A stretch of 39,488 nucleotides of DNA from an uncultured Clostridia bacterium (GCA_947625805.1 CANQPT010000015.1:1-39488), one strand, 5' to 3'. Shown: positions 22,492 through 31,522, counted from the stretch's first letter. Notes: generated by a model from the letters alone, not told the origin. Program-made: numbers and translations.

Positions 22492-25407
22492 ATGACAACC
22501 AAACGTAACCTCACCCTACGGGCGGGCGCAATGCTGCTTGCGCTTTTGCTGCCCGTACTTTCCGTGCCCTTTGCCGCCGGCGCCGCAGGTTACGCGGACG
22601 CGACGGCCGCAAATACGGCGGCGCCCATTGCGGCCGTGATCGCGGAAAATGCGGATGACTTAAGCGTAGTAGAGGCAGGCGGAGTCTACTATCTCTTTCT
22701 GCCGGGCGGAAGCGATCTTTCGGCTGTAACCGTGCGCTATACGGGAAAGACCAGCCTGTATCTTCCGGACACGAACACATATCTGCAGCCCCGGGACACT
22801 GCGGTATGTGATTTTTCCGACGGACAGGTGACCGTATACGAATATGATGAGGCGGCGGACGCCTATGATTCCTATCCGTTGACCGTGCTGTGCGGCGCTT
22901 CCATTCCGTCCCTGCATTTTTCGTTGGACCAAACCGATCATCCGGGCTTTGCCACCGTGCTCGACTGGATCAACAGTGACAAGGAAAACCAGACCACCGC
23001 GTCCCTTGTCATGCTGGACGGACAGGGAAAGCCCTATTATAAGGGCGACGTCGATACCTTCAAAGGGCGCGGCAACACCTCCTTCGTCGCTCCGGGTCTT
23101 GCCGGAAACGACAAGAAGTCCTACAACTTCAAGCTGGCAAAAAAGGACGAACTGATCCCGGGCGCAGGCAAGATGAAAAAATGGTCGCTTTTACATATGC
23201 GCATCTCGACCGCATACTACTATGACTGGACCGGACTGTGCAGTTCGCTGGGCCTTCAGACCTACGCCGCGCTCATGGGCAAGGACTATTTCTCCAATCT
23301 CACCCAGTACGTGGACGTGTATATAGGCGGAGTCTACCGAGGCGTATACATTCTGACCGAGCGCTTGGACAACAAGGCGGCTGTGGATATCACCGATCAG
23401 GAGGACTTTGTGACAAGCGCGTCCTCCGACATGACCGTGATCAGCGACCCGACCGATCCCGCAATCATCGCGGGCGTACAATACTACCGCTACACCACCG
23501 ACGCGCTCAAAACCACGGACTTCGACCTGTCGGGCGGATACCTGATGGAAACAAACTTCGGGAGCCTCGAGGACTGCGGCTTTGTGACCGCAAAGGGTAT
23601 GTACCTGAATCTCAAAGCGCCTGAGGTCTGCACCAGAGAACAGGTGCAGTATATCGCAAAATACGTACAGGAGTTTGAGAACGCCATCTGCTCCCCCACC
23701 GGTTACAATTCGCTCGGAAAACACTATTCCGAATATGCGGACTTAGAAAGCCTTGCAGGCATGATCCTGACCTATGCTTTCTATCAGAACTGGGAACTTT
23801 TCCGCACCAGCACCTATGTCTATATCGACACAGCAGACAGCGGTCACCCCAAACTGACCTTCGGCCCGGTGTGGGATTTTGAGACAGGACCGCAGATCTT
23901 ATCCGGCGACGCCACTCTGTTCGGTGAGCACAACGTATACACCGACACCCAGCAGTATATCTGGTTGGAGCCGCTCTGGCAGAAGGGCGACTTTATGAAG
24001 ATTGCATACGAGAAAGCGCGCAAGCTCTCGGGCATTCTCGACGCGACCCTTGAGCGCACAGAGGCGGCCGACGGCGTGCGCCCGGCAAGCAAGTTGTTAG
24101 ACGAGGCGCACGATTCACTGGTTATGAACTGGATCCGTTGGGACATTGAAAAGGCCATCCTCTCGAATCCCTCTTACAGCTCGCACGCAAACGATTTCGA
24201 CTATTATGCCGACAACTTCGTTGAGGCGCTGAACGCAAGAAAAGACAACTGGGATACTCTTTGGGAGGCCGACCGGTATCTCTACGGGGTGAAACTCTCC
24301 GCCATGCGGGAAAAGGACAGCTGCCGTTATGCCCTTTACTGTGCCGTGACCGGCAGCGAGCCGATCGACTACCGGTGGTACCGTGCCGACAAGGACGGCT
24401 CGTCCGGGCTGCAGATCGACGGTCAAGCCGGCGCGCGCCTGATCGTAAATGAGCCGGGCACCTACTATTGCGTTGTGACCGGCGCAAACAACGCATACTC
24501 CCGCAACGCACAGGGAGAGGCTTTTAAGAGCGAAACCATCGATATTGCAAGTCCGCTCTTTTCCACCGAGGATGCGGAAGAGGTAGATAAACTGCCCGAA
24601 CACGTTCCCGGCGAGTGGGAAACCGTGCAAGAGCCCACCTGTACCGAAAACGGACAGCGGGTCAGGCGCTGCACGATCTGCGAAGATCATGAAATTCTGG
24701 AAAACGAGATCATCGATCCCACCGGCCACGATGAGGGCAAGTGGACGATCCTGCGCCAGCCCAGCAAAACCGTTGAGGGCCTGCGGGTTCTCAGATGCAC
24801 GGTATGCAATACCGAACTGGACCGCCAAACCATCCCCAAACTCTTTTCCAACAATTTTGAGGACGTAAAGACGGGCAGTTGGTATGAAGACGCCGTCGAT
24901 TATGCGGTCGCAAACGGCCTCATGAACGGCGTAGATGAGAAAAGATTCTCGCCGGACGGCACCATGACCCGCGGTATGCTGGTAACCGTGCTCTGGCGCA
25001 TGGAAAACGCACCCACTGTGAGCGAATCCAATCCATTCGGCGACGTAGCCGCAGGCAAATACTACACGGACGCAGTGCTATGGGCCGCGTCGAATGACAT
25101 TGTCAACGGTATAAGTGCGGGCAAGTTCTCGCCCGCAGGCGATATCACCCGAGAGCAACTGGCTGCCATTCTTTACCGCTACGCCGGAAAAAGCAACCGC
25201 AATACCGACGCCCGCGCCGACCTGACCGAATTTCCGGATGGGACTGCCGCCTCGGAGTATGCAAAAGAAGCGCTCTCATGGGCTTATGCAGAGAAACTGA
25301 TCACCGGAAGCAAGGCGGGTGAGCAAACCCTGCTGAATTCCAAGGGATCGGCCTCCCGCGCACAGGTCGCCGCCATTCTGATGCGCTATCTGAGCGCAGA
25401 GAAGTAA
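22492..25407 (+). CDS. Secreted CotH-family kinase-like protein with Ig-like, Cys-pair and three SLH domains
   Basis: CotH proteins are atypical kinases that phosphorylate secreted proteins; members occur in spore coats and on cell surfaces. A signal peptide (residues 1-32, ending FAAGAAG) is followed by a short beta domain. The CotH kinase domain spans ~140-560, with KGRGNTSF (~190), KKSYNFKL, KWSLLHMR (~231) and the metal-site FGPVWDFETGP (~458). Next come an Ig-like segment (~613-680), two Cys-pair repeats (~703-783: CTENGQRVRRCTIC, then GLRVLRCTVC) and three SLH repeats beginning near 787, 849 and 914 (FEDVKTGSWYEDAV, FGDVAAGKYYTDAV and a weaker third) that anchor it to wall polysaccharide. 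GGGAGG lies ten bases before the ATG. Kinase activity is inference. Confidence 0.9.
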   Translation: MTTKRNLTLRAGAMLLALLLPVLSVPFAAGAAGYADATAANTAAPIAAVIAENADDLSVVEAGGVYYLFLPGGSDLSAVTVRYTGKTSLYLPDTNTYLQPRDTAVCDFSDGQVTVYEYDEAADAYDSYPLTVLCGASIPSLHFSLDQTDHPGFATVLDWINSDKENQTTASLVMLDGQGKPYYKGDVDTFKGRGNTSFVAPGLAGNDKKSYNFKLAKKDELIPGAGKMKKWSLLHMRISTAYYYDWTGLCSSLGLQTYAALMGKDYFSNLTQYVDVYIGGVYRGVYILTERLDNKAAVDITDQEDFVTSASSDMTVISDPTDPAIIAGVQYYRYTTDALKTTDFDLSGGYLMETNFGSLEDCGFVTAKGMYLNLKAPEVCTREQVQYIAKYVQEFENAICSPTGYNSLGKHYSEYADLESLAGMILTYAFYQNWELFRTSTYVYIDTADSGHPKLTFGPVWDFETGPQILSGDATLFGEHNVYTDTQQYIWLEPLWQKGDFMKIAYEKARKLSGILDATLERTEAADGVRPASKLLDEAHDSLVMNWIRWDIEKAILSNPSYSSHANDFDYYADNFVEALNARKDNWDTLWEADRYLYGVKLSAMREKDSCRYALYCAVTGSEPIDYRWYRADKDGSSGLQIDGQAGARLIVNEPGTYYCVVTGANNAYSRNAQGEAFKSETIDIASPLFSTEDAEEVDKLPEHVPGEWETVQEPTCTENGQRVRRCTICEDHEILENEIIDPTGHDEGKWTILRQPSKTVEGLRVLRCTVCNTELDRQTIPKLFSNNFEDVKTGSWYEDAVDYAVANGLMNGVDEKRFSPDGTMTRGMLVTVLWRMENAPTVSESNPFGDVAAGKYYTDAVLWAASNDIVNGISAGKFSPAGDITREQLAAILYRYAGKSNRNTDARADLTEFPDGTAASEYAKEALSWAYAEKLITGSKAGEQTLLNSKGSASRAQVAAILMRYLSAEK

Positions 25408-25446
25408 ACGATATCCCCCCCGGCAAGCCTTATGGAATTTTATCGC

Positions 25447-25484
25447 AAAAAAGTTTGGGCGTCCTCCGCAAGAAGGACGCCCAA
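25447..25484 (-). terminator. Intrinsic terminator of tyrS
   Basis: An 11-bp hairpin (TTGGGCGTCCT / AGGACGCCCAA) is followed by C-TTTTTT on the minus strand, four bases after the tyrS stop. The plus side lacks a T-tract, so the CotH gene's own terminator is not evident. Confidence 0.85.
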
Positions 25485-25487
25485 CGA

Positions 25488-26708
25488 TTATAATTCGATC
25501 TTCATAAACGACTTTTTTCCGCGTTTGAGTAAAAACTCGCCCGCAAAGTCTGCGGCAGTGAACGCCGCGCGGGTATCTGTGATTTTCTCACCGTTCACGC
25601 TGACCCCTCCCTGCTCGACTGCACGGCGGGCCTCACTGCGGGAAGCGACCAGACCGCTTGCGCACAAAAGTGCGAGAATATCAATGCTGCCTCCCTCAAG
25701 GTCTGAATCGGTCAGGGTATAGGTCGGAGCGTTGCTGCCTGCGCCCCCTGTGCCGAACAGAGCGCGCGCGCCCTCCTGCGCCTTTTTCGCCTCGTCCTCA
25801 CCGTGTACCATCTTGGTCAGTTCATAGGCCAGAATCTCTTTGGCGTCGTTGAGTTTGCTGCCCTCCCATGTGTCCATCTCATCGATCTGCTCCAGCGGCA
25901 GGAAGGTCAGCATACGGATACACTTGAGCACGTCGGTATCCGCCACGTTGCGCCAGTATTGATAGAAGTCAAAGGGCGAGGTCTTGTCCGGATCAAGCCA
26001 TACGGCGTTGCCTGCGGTCTTGCCCATCTTCTTGCCCTGTGAATCGGTCAGCAGGGTGATGGTCATGGCATAAGCGTCCTTGCCCAGTTTGCGTCGGATC
26101 AGTTCCGTGCCGCCCAACATATTGGACCACTGGTCGTCCCCGCCGAACTGCATATTGCAGCCGTGATTCCGGAAGAGATAGTAAAAGTCGTAGGACTGCA
26201 TGATCATATAGTTGAATTCAAGGAAAGAAAGTCCCTTTTCCATGCGCTGTTTGTAGCATTCGGCCGCCAGCATACGGTTGACCGAGAAACAGGCGCCCAC
26301 TTCGCGCAAAAGGTCTACGTAGTTGAGATCCAAGAGCCAGTCGGCGTTGTTGAGCATGATCGCCTTGTCGGGGCCAAACTCAATAAAGCGCTCCATCTGC
26401 CGACGGAAACAGTCGGCATTATGCGCGATGTCCTCGACCGTGAGCATTTTGCGCATATCGGTGCGCCCGGACGGGTCTCCGATCATCGTGGTGCCGCCCC
26501 CGATCAGCGCAATCGGGCGATTGCCCGCAAGCTGCAGGCGCTTCATGAGCGTAAGCGCCATAAAATGCCCTGCGGTCAGGCTGTCGGCGGTACAGTCAAA
26601 GCCAATATAAAAGGTGGCCTTTCCGTTGTTGATCAGTTCTTTGATTTGGTCTTGATCCGTCACCTGCGCAATCAGTCCGCGTGCAACGAGTTGGTCATAA
26701 ATTGTCAT
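25488..26708 (-). CDS. tyrS: Tyrosyl-tRNA synthetase
   Basis: TyrRS charges tRNA-Tyr. The class I site is seen in FYIGFDCTADSLTAGHF (HIGH-like; the first His is replaced by Thr-Ala-Gly) and in the tyrosine pocket LEFNYMIMQSYDFYYLF and MQFGGDDQWSN. The ATP loop is KKMGKTAGNAVWL (KMSKS variant KMGKT). An S4 RNA-binding domain closes the protein (ILALLCASGLVASRSEARRAVEQGGVSVNG). The track's start is 59 codons too early, in the promoter region. ATG at 26708, with GAGGG SD, gives the normal MTIYDQLVARGLI beginning and 406 residues. A perfect TTGACA-17-TATAAT promoter sits about 30 bases before it, so no T-box leader can be present. Confidence 0.96.
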   Translation of the reverse strand: MTIYDQLVARGLIAQVTDQDQIKELINNGKATFYIGFDCTADSLTAGHFMALTLMKRLQLAGNRPIALIGGGTTMIGDPSGRTDMRKMLTVEDIAHNADCFRRQMERFIEFGPDKAIMLNNADWLLDLNYVDLLREVGACFSVNRMLAAECYKQRMEKGLSFLEFNYMIMQSYDFYYLFRNHGCNMQFGGDDQWSNMLGGTELIRRKLGKDAYAMTITLLTDSQGKKMGKTAGNAVWLDPDKTSPFDFYQYWRNVADTDVLKCIRMLTFLPLEQIDEMDTWEGSKLNDAKEILAYELTKMVHGEDEAKKAQEGARALFGTGGAGSNAPTYTLTDSDLEGGSIDILALLCASGLVASRSEARRAVEQGGVSVNGEKITDTRAAFTAADFAGEFLLKRGKKSFMKIEL

Positions 26709-26736
26709 TTGTTCCCTCTTTCCTTTTATTATGTTT

Positions 26737-26765
26737 ATTATACCCGCCGAGAGGGCTTTTGTCAA
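26737..26765 (-). promoter_or_regulatory. Consensus SigA promoter of tyrS
   Basis: TTGACA and TATAAT, spacer 17, lie on the minus strand. The leader is only about 25 bases, too short for a T-box. Confidence 0.88.
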
Positions 26766-26802
26766 GAAAATCACAAAAAGCGAAAAATTCACAATATTTT
26801 TC

Positions 26803-26831
26803 TTGCAAAGACGGCGCACAGCGTGTATAAT
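26803..26831 (+). promoter_or_regulatory. SigA-type promoter of yajC
   Basis: TTGCAA and TATAAT, spacer 17, lie on the plus strand. The start is about 30 bases before the yajC ATG. Confidence 0.8.
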
Positions 26832-26869
26832 AGAATAGATATTATATTCAGAGATATTTGGAGGAAACA

Positions 26870-27205
26870 ATGAATCTTTGGGCACTGGACGCGGCGGCCG
26901 ACACCACAGCAGGCGGCGGTATGCAGTCGATCATCAGCATCGGCATGATCGTAATCATGCTGGCATTTTTCTATTTCTTCTTGTACAGACCGCAGAAAAA
27001 GCAGGAAAAGGAAACCGCAAAAATGCGGGACAACCTTGAAGTAGGGGACGAGATCACGTCCATCGGCGGCATCGTAGGTGAGATCGTGAGCATCAAAGGA
27101 GAGACGATCACGATCGAGACCAGCAAGGACCGCACCAAGGTACGCCTGCTCAAGGACGCGGTCAAGGTGGTCGACGTCAAGGCCAACGAGGACGCGGACG
27201 ACTGA
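26870..27205 (+). CDS. yajC: Preprotein translocase accessory subunit YajC
   Basis: YajC is a small Sec-associated membrane protein that binds SecD/SecF. A short acidic outer N-terminus (ALDAAADTTAGGG) precedes one membrane span (IISIGMIVIMLAFFYFFLYRPQKKQEKE) that ends in the family signature RPQKKQ. The soluble domain has the LEVGDEITSIGGIVGEIVSIKGETITIET and RTKVRLLKDAVKVV strands typical of YajC. The GGAGG SD is five bases before ATG 26870; the track's TTG at 26858 lies before the SD. It has its own promoter, then a hairpin terminator that merges with the translation signals of the next gene. secD/secF are not in the window. Confidence 0.94.
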   Translation: MNLWALDAAADTTAGGGMQSIISIGMIVIMLAFFYFFLYRPQKKQEKETAKMRDNLEVGDEITSIGGIVGEIVSIKGETITIETSKDRTKVRLLKDAVKVVDVKANEDADD

Positions 27206-27225
27206 TTCCTGCATAAATAAGCGCA

Positions 27226-27273
27226 CTCCCGAATAAACATGGGATAACAACCATGTATTCGGGAGGCTTTTTT
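27226..27273 (+). terminator. Intrinsic terminator after yajC that contains the next gene's SD
   Basis: CTCCCGAATA and TATTCGGGAG form a 10-bp stem, extended by CATGG/CCATG around an eight-base loop, followed by GC and six T up to base 27273. The 3' arm carries GGGAGG, the SD of the gene whose ATG begins at 27274. Folding would both end transcription and mask that SD. Confidence 0.82.
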
Positions 27274-27687
27274 ATGATCAAGCGGTTTTTTATAGGAATC
27301 GGGATTGCCTTTGCATCGGCGGCCCTCATGCTGGCAGTGCTTGCAATGATCGGAGCGGGAATGGACGATCCGCGCGCAAATGCGGCTCTGTTCGGGCTGA
27401 TCGCGTTTTTCGCGGGATCACTCGCCGCCGGGATCGCGGGCGCTCTTTTATCTGACGATATGCCCGCACTTGGCTCTGCCGTGTGCGGAGCGGTCTATGT
27501 GGGACTGATCTTTGTGGCGTCGCTGTTCTTCCGTGGGAAAGACACCCGCCCGCTTTTACAGTCGATGATCGTATACGGCTTGGGAATCCTCTTGCCGGTT
27601 GGCATCGGATTATTCTTCCGCTCCCACCGTTCCGGCTCTCGCAGGACCAGAAAAAATCTCATGAAAAAGATGGGAAAACGGGCGTAA
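27274..27687 (+). CDS. Small four-helix membrane protein (TIGR04086-like)
   Basis: The 137-residue protein has four hydrophobic helices: FFIGIGIAFASAALMLAVLAMIGAGM, NAALFGLIAFFAGSLAAGIAGALL, GSAVCGAVYVGLIFVASLFF and LLQSMIVYGLGILLPVGIGLFF. It ends in a basic tail (RSHRSGSRRTRKNLMKKMGKRA). The size, topology and position next to yajC resemble the TIGR04086 family of Firmicutes membrane proteins, whose function is unknown. The track's start at 27253 lies inside the terminator hairpin. ATG 27274 with GGGAGG seven bases upstream is preferred, although the SD is in the hairpin's 3' arm. Translation probably needs readthrough from yajC and melting of the hairpin. Confidence 0.75.
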   Translation: MIKRFFIGIGIAFASAALMLAVLAMIGAGMDDPRANAALFGLIAFFAGSLAAGIAGALLSDDMPALGSAVCGAVYVGLIFVASLFFRGKDTRPLLQSMIVYGLGILLPVGIGLFFRSHRSGSRRTRKNLMKKMGKRA

Positions 27688-27701
27688 GATATGCCGGCAC
27701 A

Positions 27702-27730
27702 GGGGCTGTCCGTTCGGGCGGCCCCCTTTT
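27702..27730 (+). terminator. Intrinsic terminator after the TIGR04086-like gene
   Basis: A ten-pair stem (GGGGCTGTCC / GGGCGGCCCC, two G-U pairs) is followed by CTTTT on the plus strand. Confidence 0.7.
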
Positions 27731-27733
27731 GCG

Positions 27734-29599
27734 TTATTCCGTATAATACTGCGCCTGAGCGTTCCACAGTTGGTGATATTTGCCGTGCTCGTTTGCCACA
27801 AGCGCGGCGTGCGTGCCCTGCTCGACCACCTGCCCCTCGTGGAATACCGCGATCTCGTCGCAGAACTTGCAGGAGGAAAGCCGATGGCTGATATAGATGG
27901 CCGTTTTGTCTCCGGCAATGTCGTTGAATTTGGAGTAGATCTCCGCCTCCGCGATGGGGTCGAGGGCCGCGGTCGGCTCGTCTAAAATGATAAACGGCGC
28001 GTCCTTGTACAGCGCACGGGCGATGGCAATCTTCTGGGCTTCGCCGCCCGATACCTCCACTCCGTTTTCGGTAAAGTCCTTGTACAAATAGGTTTCAAGA
28101 CCCTCGGGCATGGTGTCTGACCGCTCCCCGAATCCCGCGTCGACCAGCGCTTTGCGCACCCTGCGCTCATCGTAGTCCGCACAACCCGCCACATTGGCGC
28201 CCAAGGGCTGAGAGAGCAGCTGAAAGTCCTGAAACACGATAGAAAAGACGTCCATATAGTCCCGATAATTATACTTGCGGATGTCGATGCCGTTTAGCAG
28301 AATCTGCCCCTCTTCGGGATCGTACAGGCGGCAGAGCAATTTGATAAAGGTGGTCTTGCCGCTGCCGTTCTCGCCCACGATTGCAAGGCGCTTACCGACC
28401 TCGAATTTCATGCTGACGTTTTTGAGCGCCCACTTTTCCGCACCCGGATATCTGAACCAAACGTTCTGAAACTCCACCTGATACTTTCGGTCGGAGCGTT
28501 TTTCGGTGGTCAGGCTTCCCTGATACATAGCGCCCGGAATATCCAGAAATTCAAAGGCGGTATCCAAATATCCCGCGTTGGTTTTGATCATTCCGATCAG
28601 ACTGGTCACCTCAAAAATACTTCCGGCCATTGCCGTCGCAGCCCCCACGTACTGGGTGATACTGCCCACGTCAAACGCGCCCGCCCATGCCTTCAGGCAG
28701 GTGAATACATAGACCGATCCGGTGATCACGACCGTGATCCCCGTGCCGAGGCCGTAATAAATCCCCATCGGACCTCTTGCCAGTTTGCCGATCGGACCGT
28801 CTGTGCCGAAAGATGCGTTTTTATTCCAGTAGGCACTGACCAGATGCTGTTGGTTATATATCCGGATATCGGTCGCTCTTTCCCTCTTCTTGCCGAAAAA
28901 GCCAAAGAAGCCAAACAGTCGGTTGCCCATGGTAGCATCACTTGCCGCATTGCTCCAACAGGCCGTTGCCCTGGCGTTGCAGGCGCCCGCCAGCATACTG
29001 ACCGACACCATACCCGCCGCCAGCACCAGAATAAACACAGGACTGTTCAGAACGGTGAGGCCGCCTGCGCTTGCGGGAACGCGGGCAGTGAAAAGACTTA
29101 CGGTAAGAGCAATACCGCCAAGGATCCCGATAATGCTTTTCAATCCGCTTTCATATACCTCCGGGAGGCGCATCAGTCCCCAACCGCTCCAGTTTTCGTT
29201 TTGCCGGATCTGTGCGCGCAGGTCGTGGATCTGCTGCCGATCCAGATCGGCATAATCCATAGAAAACATTTTTCCGATAAAAAGGATCTCTTTGCGTCCC
29301 CAAAGATCGTCGAGCAACGTTTCTTTTCGCTGGTATAAAAACGACGCTGCCACCGCGAACAGTCCCGTGCACAGCACGCTGACAGCCACCCACTGCCATA
29401 AAATCTCCGCGCGGCGGGCCGTTGCCAGTTCTTTCAGAATTTGTGCGGAGAAGAACACCGTAATATAAGGGGTCAGAGCGCTCACCACGCAATAGAGCGC
29501 GGAGATCGCGAAAAACTTCGGGCTTACCTTGCGCAGAAGTCTGGCCGCCCGCAGATGCACGGAGACGGCATGGCCCATGGTCGTTTTCTTTTCCATCAT
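27734..29599 (-). CDS. ABC exporter half-transporter, second subunit of a heterodimer
   Basis: The N-terminal membrane domain (residues ~20-330) has six predicted spans; the ATPase domain follows. Walker A is GENGSGKTTFIKL, the Q-loop FSIVFQDFQLL, the signature VSGGEAQKIAIARAL, Walker B FIILDEPTAALDP and the switch SHRLSS. The catalytic glutamate of Walker B is present, so the site could be active. The stop codon of the partner gene shares one base with this ATG (TGATG), and GGAG five bases away comes from the partner's end, so the pair is coupled. The track uses TTG at 29602; ATG 29599 is preferred. Substrate is unknown; exporters of this kind carry drugs, peptides or lipids. The gene upstream encodes the partner, and a two-component system lies further upstream. 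Confidence 0.9.
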   Translation of the reverse strand: MMEKKTTMGHAVSVHLRAARLLRKVSPKFFAISALYCVVSALTPYITVFFSAQILKELATARRAEILWQWVAVSVLCTGLFAVAASFLYQRKETLLDDLWGRKEILFIGKMFSMDYADLDRQQIHDLRAQIRQNENWSGWGLMRLPEVYESGLKSIIGILGGIALTVSLFTARVPASAGGLTVLNSPVFILVLAAGMVSVSMLAGACNARATACWSNAASDATMGNRLFGFFGFFGKKRERATDIRIYNQQHLVSAYWNKNASFGTDGPIGKLARGPMGIYYGLGTGITVVITGSVYVFTCLKAWAGAFDVGSITQYVGAATAMAGSIFEVTSLIGMIKTNAGYLDTAFEFLDIPGAMYQGSLTTEKRSDRKYQVEFQNVWFRYPGAEKWALKNVSMKFEVGKRLAIVGENGSGKTTFIKLLCRLYDPEEGQILLNGIDIRKYNYRDYMDVFSIVFQDFQLLSQPLGANVAGCADYDERRVRKALVDAGFGERSDTMPEGLETYLYKDFTENGVEVSGGEAQKIAIARALYKDAPFIILDEPTAALDPIAEAEIYSKFNDIAGDKTAIYISHRLSSCKFCDEIAVFHEGQVVEQGTHAALVANEHGKYHQLWNAQAQYYTE

Positions 29600-31416
29600 C
29601 AAAACTCCTTTCCTTCCCGATAGTAGCGGCTTTGTACTTCAAAGAGATGCGCGTATTCTCCGCCGAGAGCCAGCAGGCTTTCGTGGGTGCCTTCCTCCGC
29701 AATGCGGCCGTCCGCAATAAAGATAATCCGGTCGCAGAATCGGGTGGACGCAAGGCGGTGGGAAATAAAGATCGAGGTCTTGCCCTCCGTCATATCGTTA
29801 TATTTCAGATAGACGTCATTTTCCGCGATGGGGTCAAGGGCGGCGGTCGGCTCGTCCAACATGAGGATCGGACCGTCCTTATATAGCGCACGCGCCAGCA
29901 TCAGGCGCTGGGTCTGCCCGCCCGAGAAGAGTACGCCATCCAGATAAACCTCTCTGCCCACATGGGTTTCCACACCCTCGGGCAAATCGGCGACCGTTTT
30001 GGTAAGACCCGCTTTTTCGATACAGTCCCGGACCTTGTCGTAGTCGATATTCCGATTGGTTTGAGCGATATTTTCCGCAACCGTCACGTCCAAAATCGAA
30101 AACTCCTGAAAGACCGCGCTGAACAGCCCGTAGTATTCCCGACGGTCAAAATCCCGGACGTCTTTTCCGTTTAAGAGCACCCTGCCCTCGGTGGGGTCAA
30201 GCAGACCGCACAGTAACTTGACCAGCGTGGTTTTGCCCGCGCCGTTCAAGCCCACGATCGCCAGTTTTTCACCCGGGCGGACGGTTAGATCCAAACCGTG
30301 AATGATATCCTCCCAAGCGCCGGGATAGCGGAACGATATGTTCTCTGCTTTCAGTTCAAAACCGGTTGCCGCAGGAATCGCCTCGCCTTCTTCAAATTTG
30401 AATGGCTCCGGATATTCAAGGTATTCTCTGACTCTGGAAATATCCAGACTTTGCTCGTGCAGTTTGGCCGTCTGCTGTAAAAACCCCATGACCCATGTGG
30501 TAAAGGTGGTGAGCGCCGTAAAATACAGCAAAAACTCCGGCACGCCAAGCCCCTCCCGAAGCGCCATATGGATCAGATACACATAGGCGATCCCGTTGCG
30601 CGCCACGGTCAGCGCGGCCTCCGTGATATCCGCAAGCAGGCGCTTGCCCTCGGCCTTCAGACGAAAGTCTAAATATGCGTCGTGTACCTTTGCCATCAGT
30701 TCCTCCAGCCAGTTTTGCAGGCCGAAAATGCGGACGTCCTTGGCCAATTCCACGGATTCCGCTTTCTCGCGGATATACCGCTTCTTGGTATAATAGACCT
30801 CCTCCGCTTCGCGATGGGTGAACATCCAGTTGCTCGTGTATCGTGACACCAGAAATCCGATGACACAGGTGACCATGACCACGGCGATCAGGAGCCGGTT
30901 CAGATAGGATAAGATGGTCAAATAGACCAAAAACCCACCGATATTCTGTAAGAGCAGTGTGAGCGTCTGCCAGATCAACTCGGTCGCTTCCCGGTTGTCC
31001 TCACAGGCCGTATACGCCTTGTCACAGAGTTTGATGTAGTTCTCATCGAGCGTATTCGGGTAGCAGGTAGTATTGCTCTTAAAACTGATCATACCGATAA
31101 TCGCAGAGCGCACGTCCACACGGGGAAAGAGCGTATTCTCTTTGATATAATCCTTAAAGCACAGGGTAAGAAACAGCGCGGCGGTAAAGAACAGGATGGT
31201 TCCGAGCAAAGCGCTCAGCGGCGCGTGCTCCTCCACACGGCCTAAGATCTGCGGCGCGATATAGAGCTGTGCCACCTGATACAGTACCTCGAGCAGTGCG
31301 GTCAGCACGCAGAACAACAGCACCCGTTTTCTTGTGCCCCATGCGATCTTCACCATCCACCCGACGTTTTGGGCGACGTTGTATTTTGGTTTAGAGCGCT
31401 TTTTTTCACCGATCAT
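29599..31416 (-). CDS. ABC exporter half-transporter, first subunit of a heterodimer
   Basis: The membrane domain (residues ~25-310; spans such as RVLLFCVLTALLEVLYQVAQLYI and LLIAVVMVTCVIGFLVS) precedes an ATPase with Walker A GLNGAGKTTLVKL, Q-loop FSAVFQEFSIL, signature FSGGQTQRLMLARAL, Walker B ILMLDEPTAALDP and switch SHRLAS. Length 605 is normal. The GGTGAT SD is six bases upstream. The start codon overlaps the stop of a 38-codon upstream ORF by 11 bases, so translation may be coupled to it. The pair has an extended -10 promoter at 31554, downstream of the terminator for the two-component operon. It may respond to that system, but the sequence does not show this. Confidence 0.9.
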   Translation of the reverse strand: MIGEKKRSKPKYNVAQNVGWMVKIAWGTRKRVLLFCVLTALLEVLYQVAQLYIAPQILGRVEEHAPLSALLGTILFFTAALFLTLCFKDYIKENTLFPRVDVRSAIIGMISFKSNTTCYPNTLDENYIKLCDKAYTACEDNREATELIWQTLTLLLQNIGGFLVYLTILSYLNRLLIAVVMVTCVIGFLVSRYTSNWMFTHREAEEVYYTKKRYIREKAESVELAKDVRIFGLQNWLEELMAKVHDAYLDFRLKAEGKRLLADITEAALTVARNGIAYVYLIHMALREGLGVPEFLLYFTALTTFTTWVMGFLQQTAKLHEQSLDISRVREYLEYPEPFKFEEGEAIPAATGFELKAENISFRYPGAWEDIIHGLDLTVRPGEKLAIVGLNGAGKTTLVKLLCGLLDPTEGRVLLNGKDVRDFDRREYYGLFSAVFQEFSILDVTVAENIAQTNRNIDYDKVRDCIEKAGLTKTVADLPEGVETHVGREVYLDGVLFSGGQTQRLMLARALYKDGPILMLDEPTAALDPIAENDVYLKYNDMTEGKTSIFISHRLASTRFCDRIIFIADGRIAEEGTHESLLALGGEYAHLFEVQSRYYREGKEF

Positions 31417-31522
31417 AAAAGATCACCATACTTTCCGCGCAAATCTGCGCACGCAGACTCGCCCACGGGTCGCACGCGGGCATTCTTGTGAACAAGACAT
31501 ATTGACTTTTTTGCATTTTCAC
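31406..31522 (-). CDS. Possible 38-codon leader or peptide gene overlapping the exporter start
   Basis: This is a short minus-strand ORF, part of a longer track entry that I would not start earlier. GTG 31522 follows GGTGG by six bases; an in-frame ATG lies two codons later. The peptide reads VKMQKSQYVLFTRMPACDPW and then ASLRAQICAESMVIFYDR, with two cysteines. Its stop codon overlaps the exporter ATG by 11 bases. It could be an uncharacterised coupling leader, a signal-peptide precursor for the exporter, or coincidence. No leader motif or maturation enzyme is visible nearby. Confidence 0.35.
   Translation of the reverse strand: MKMQKSQYVLFTRMPACDPWASLRAQICAESMVIFYDR

Noticed and set aside
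26709-26869. T-box leader upstream of tyrS
   Set aside because: The consensus promoter sits about 30 bases from the ATG, leaving no room for a T-box.
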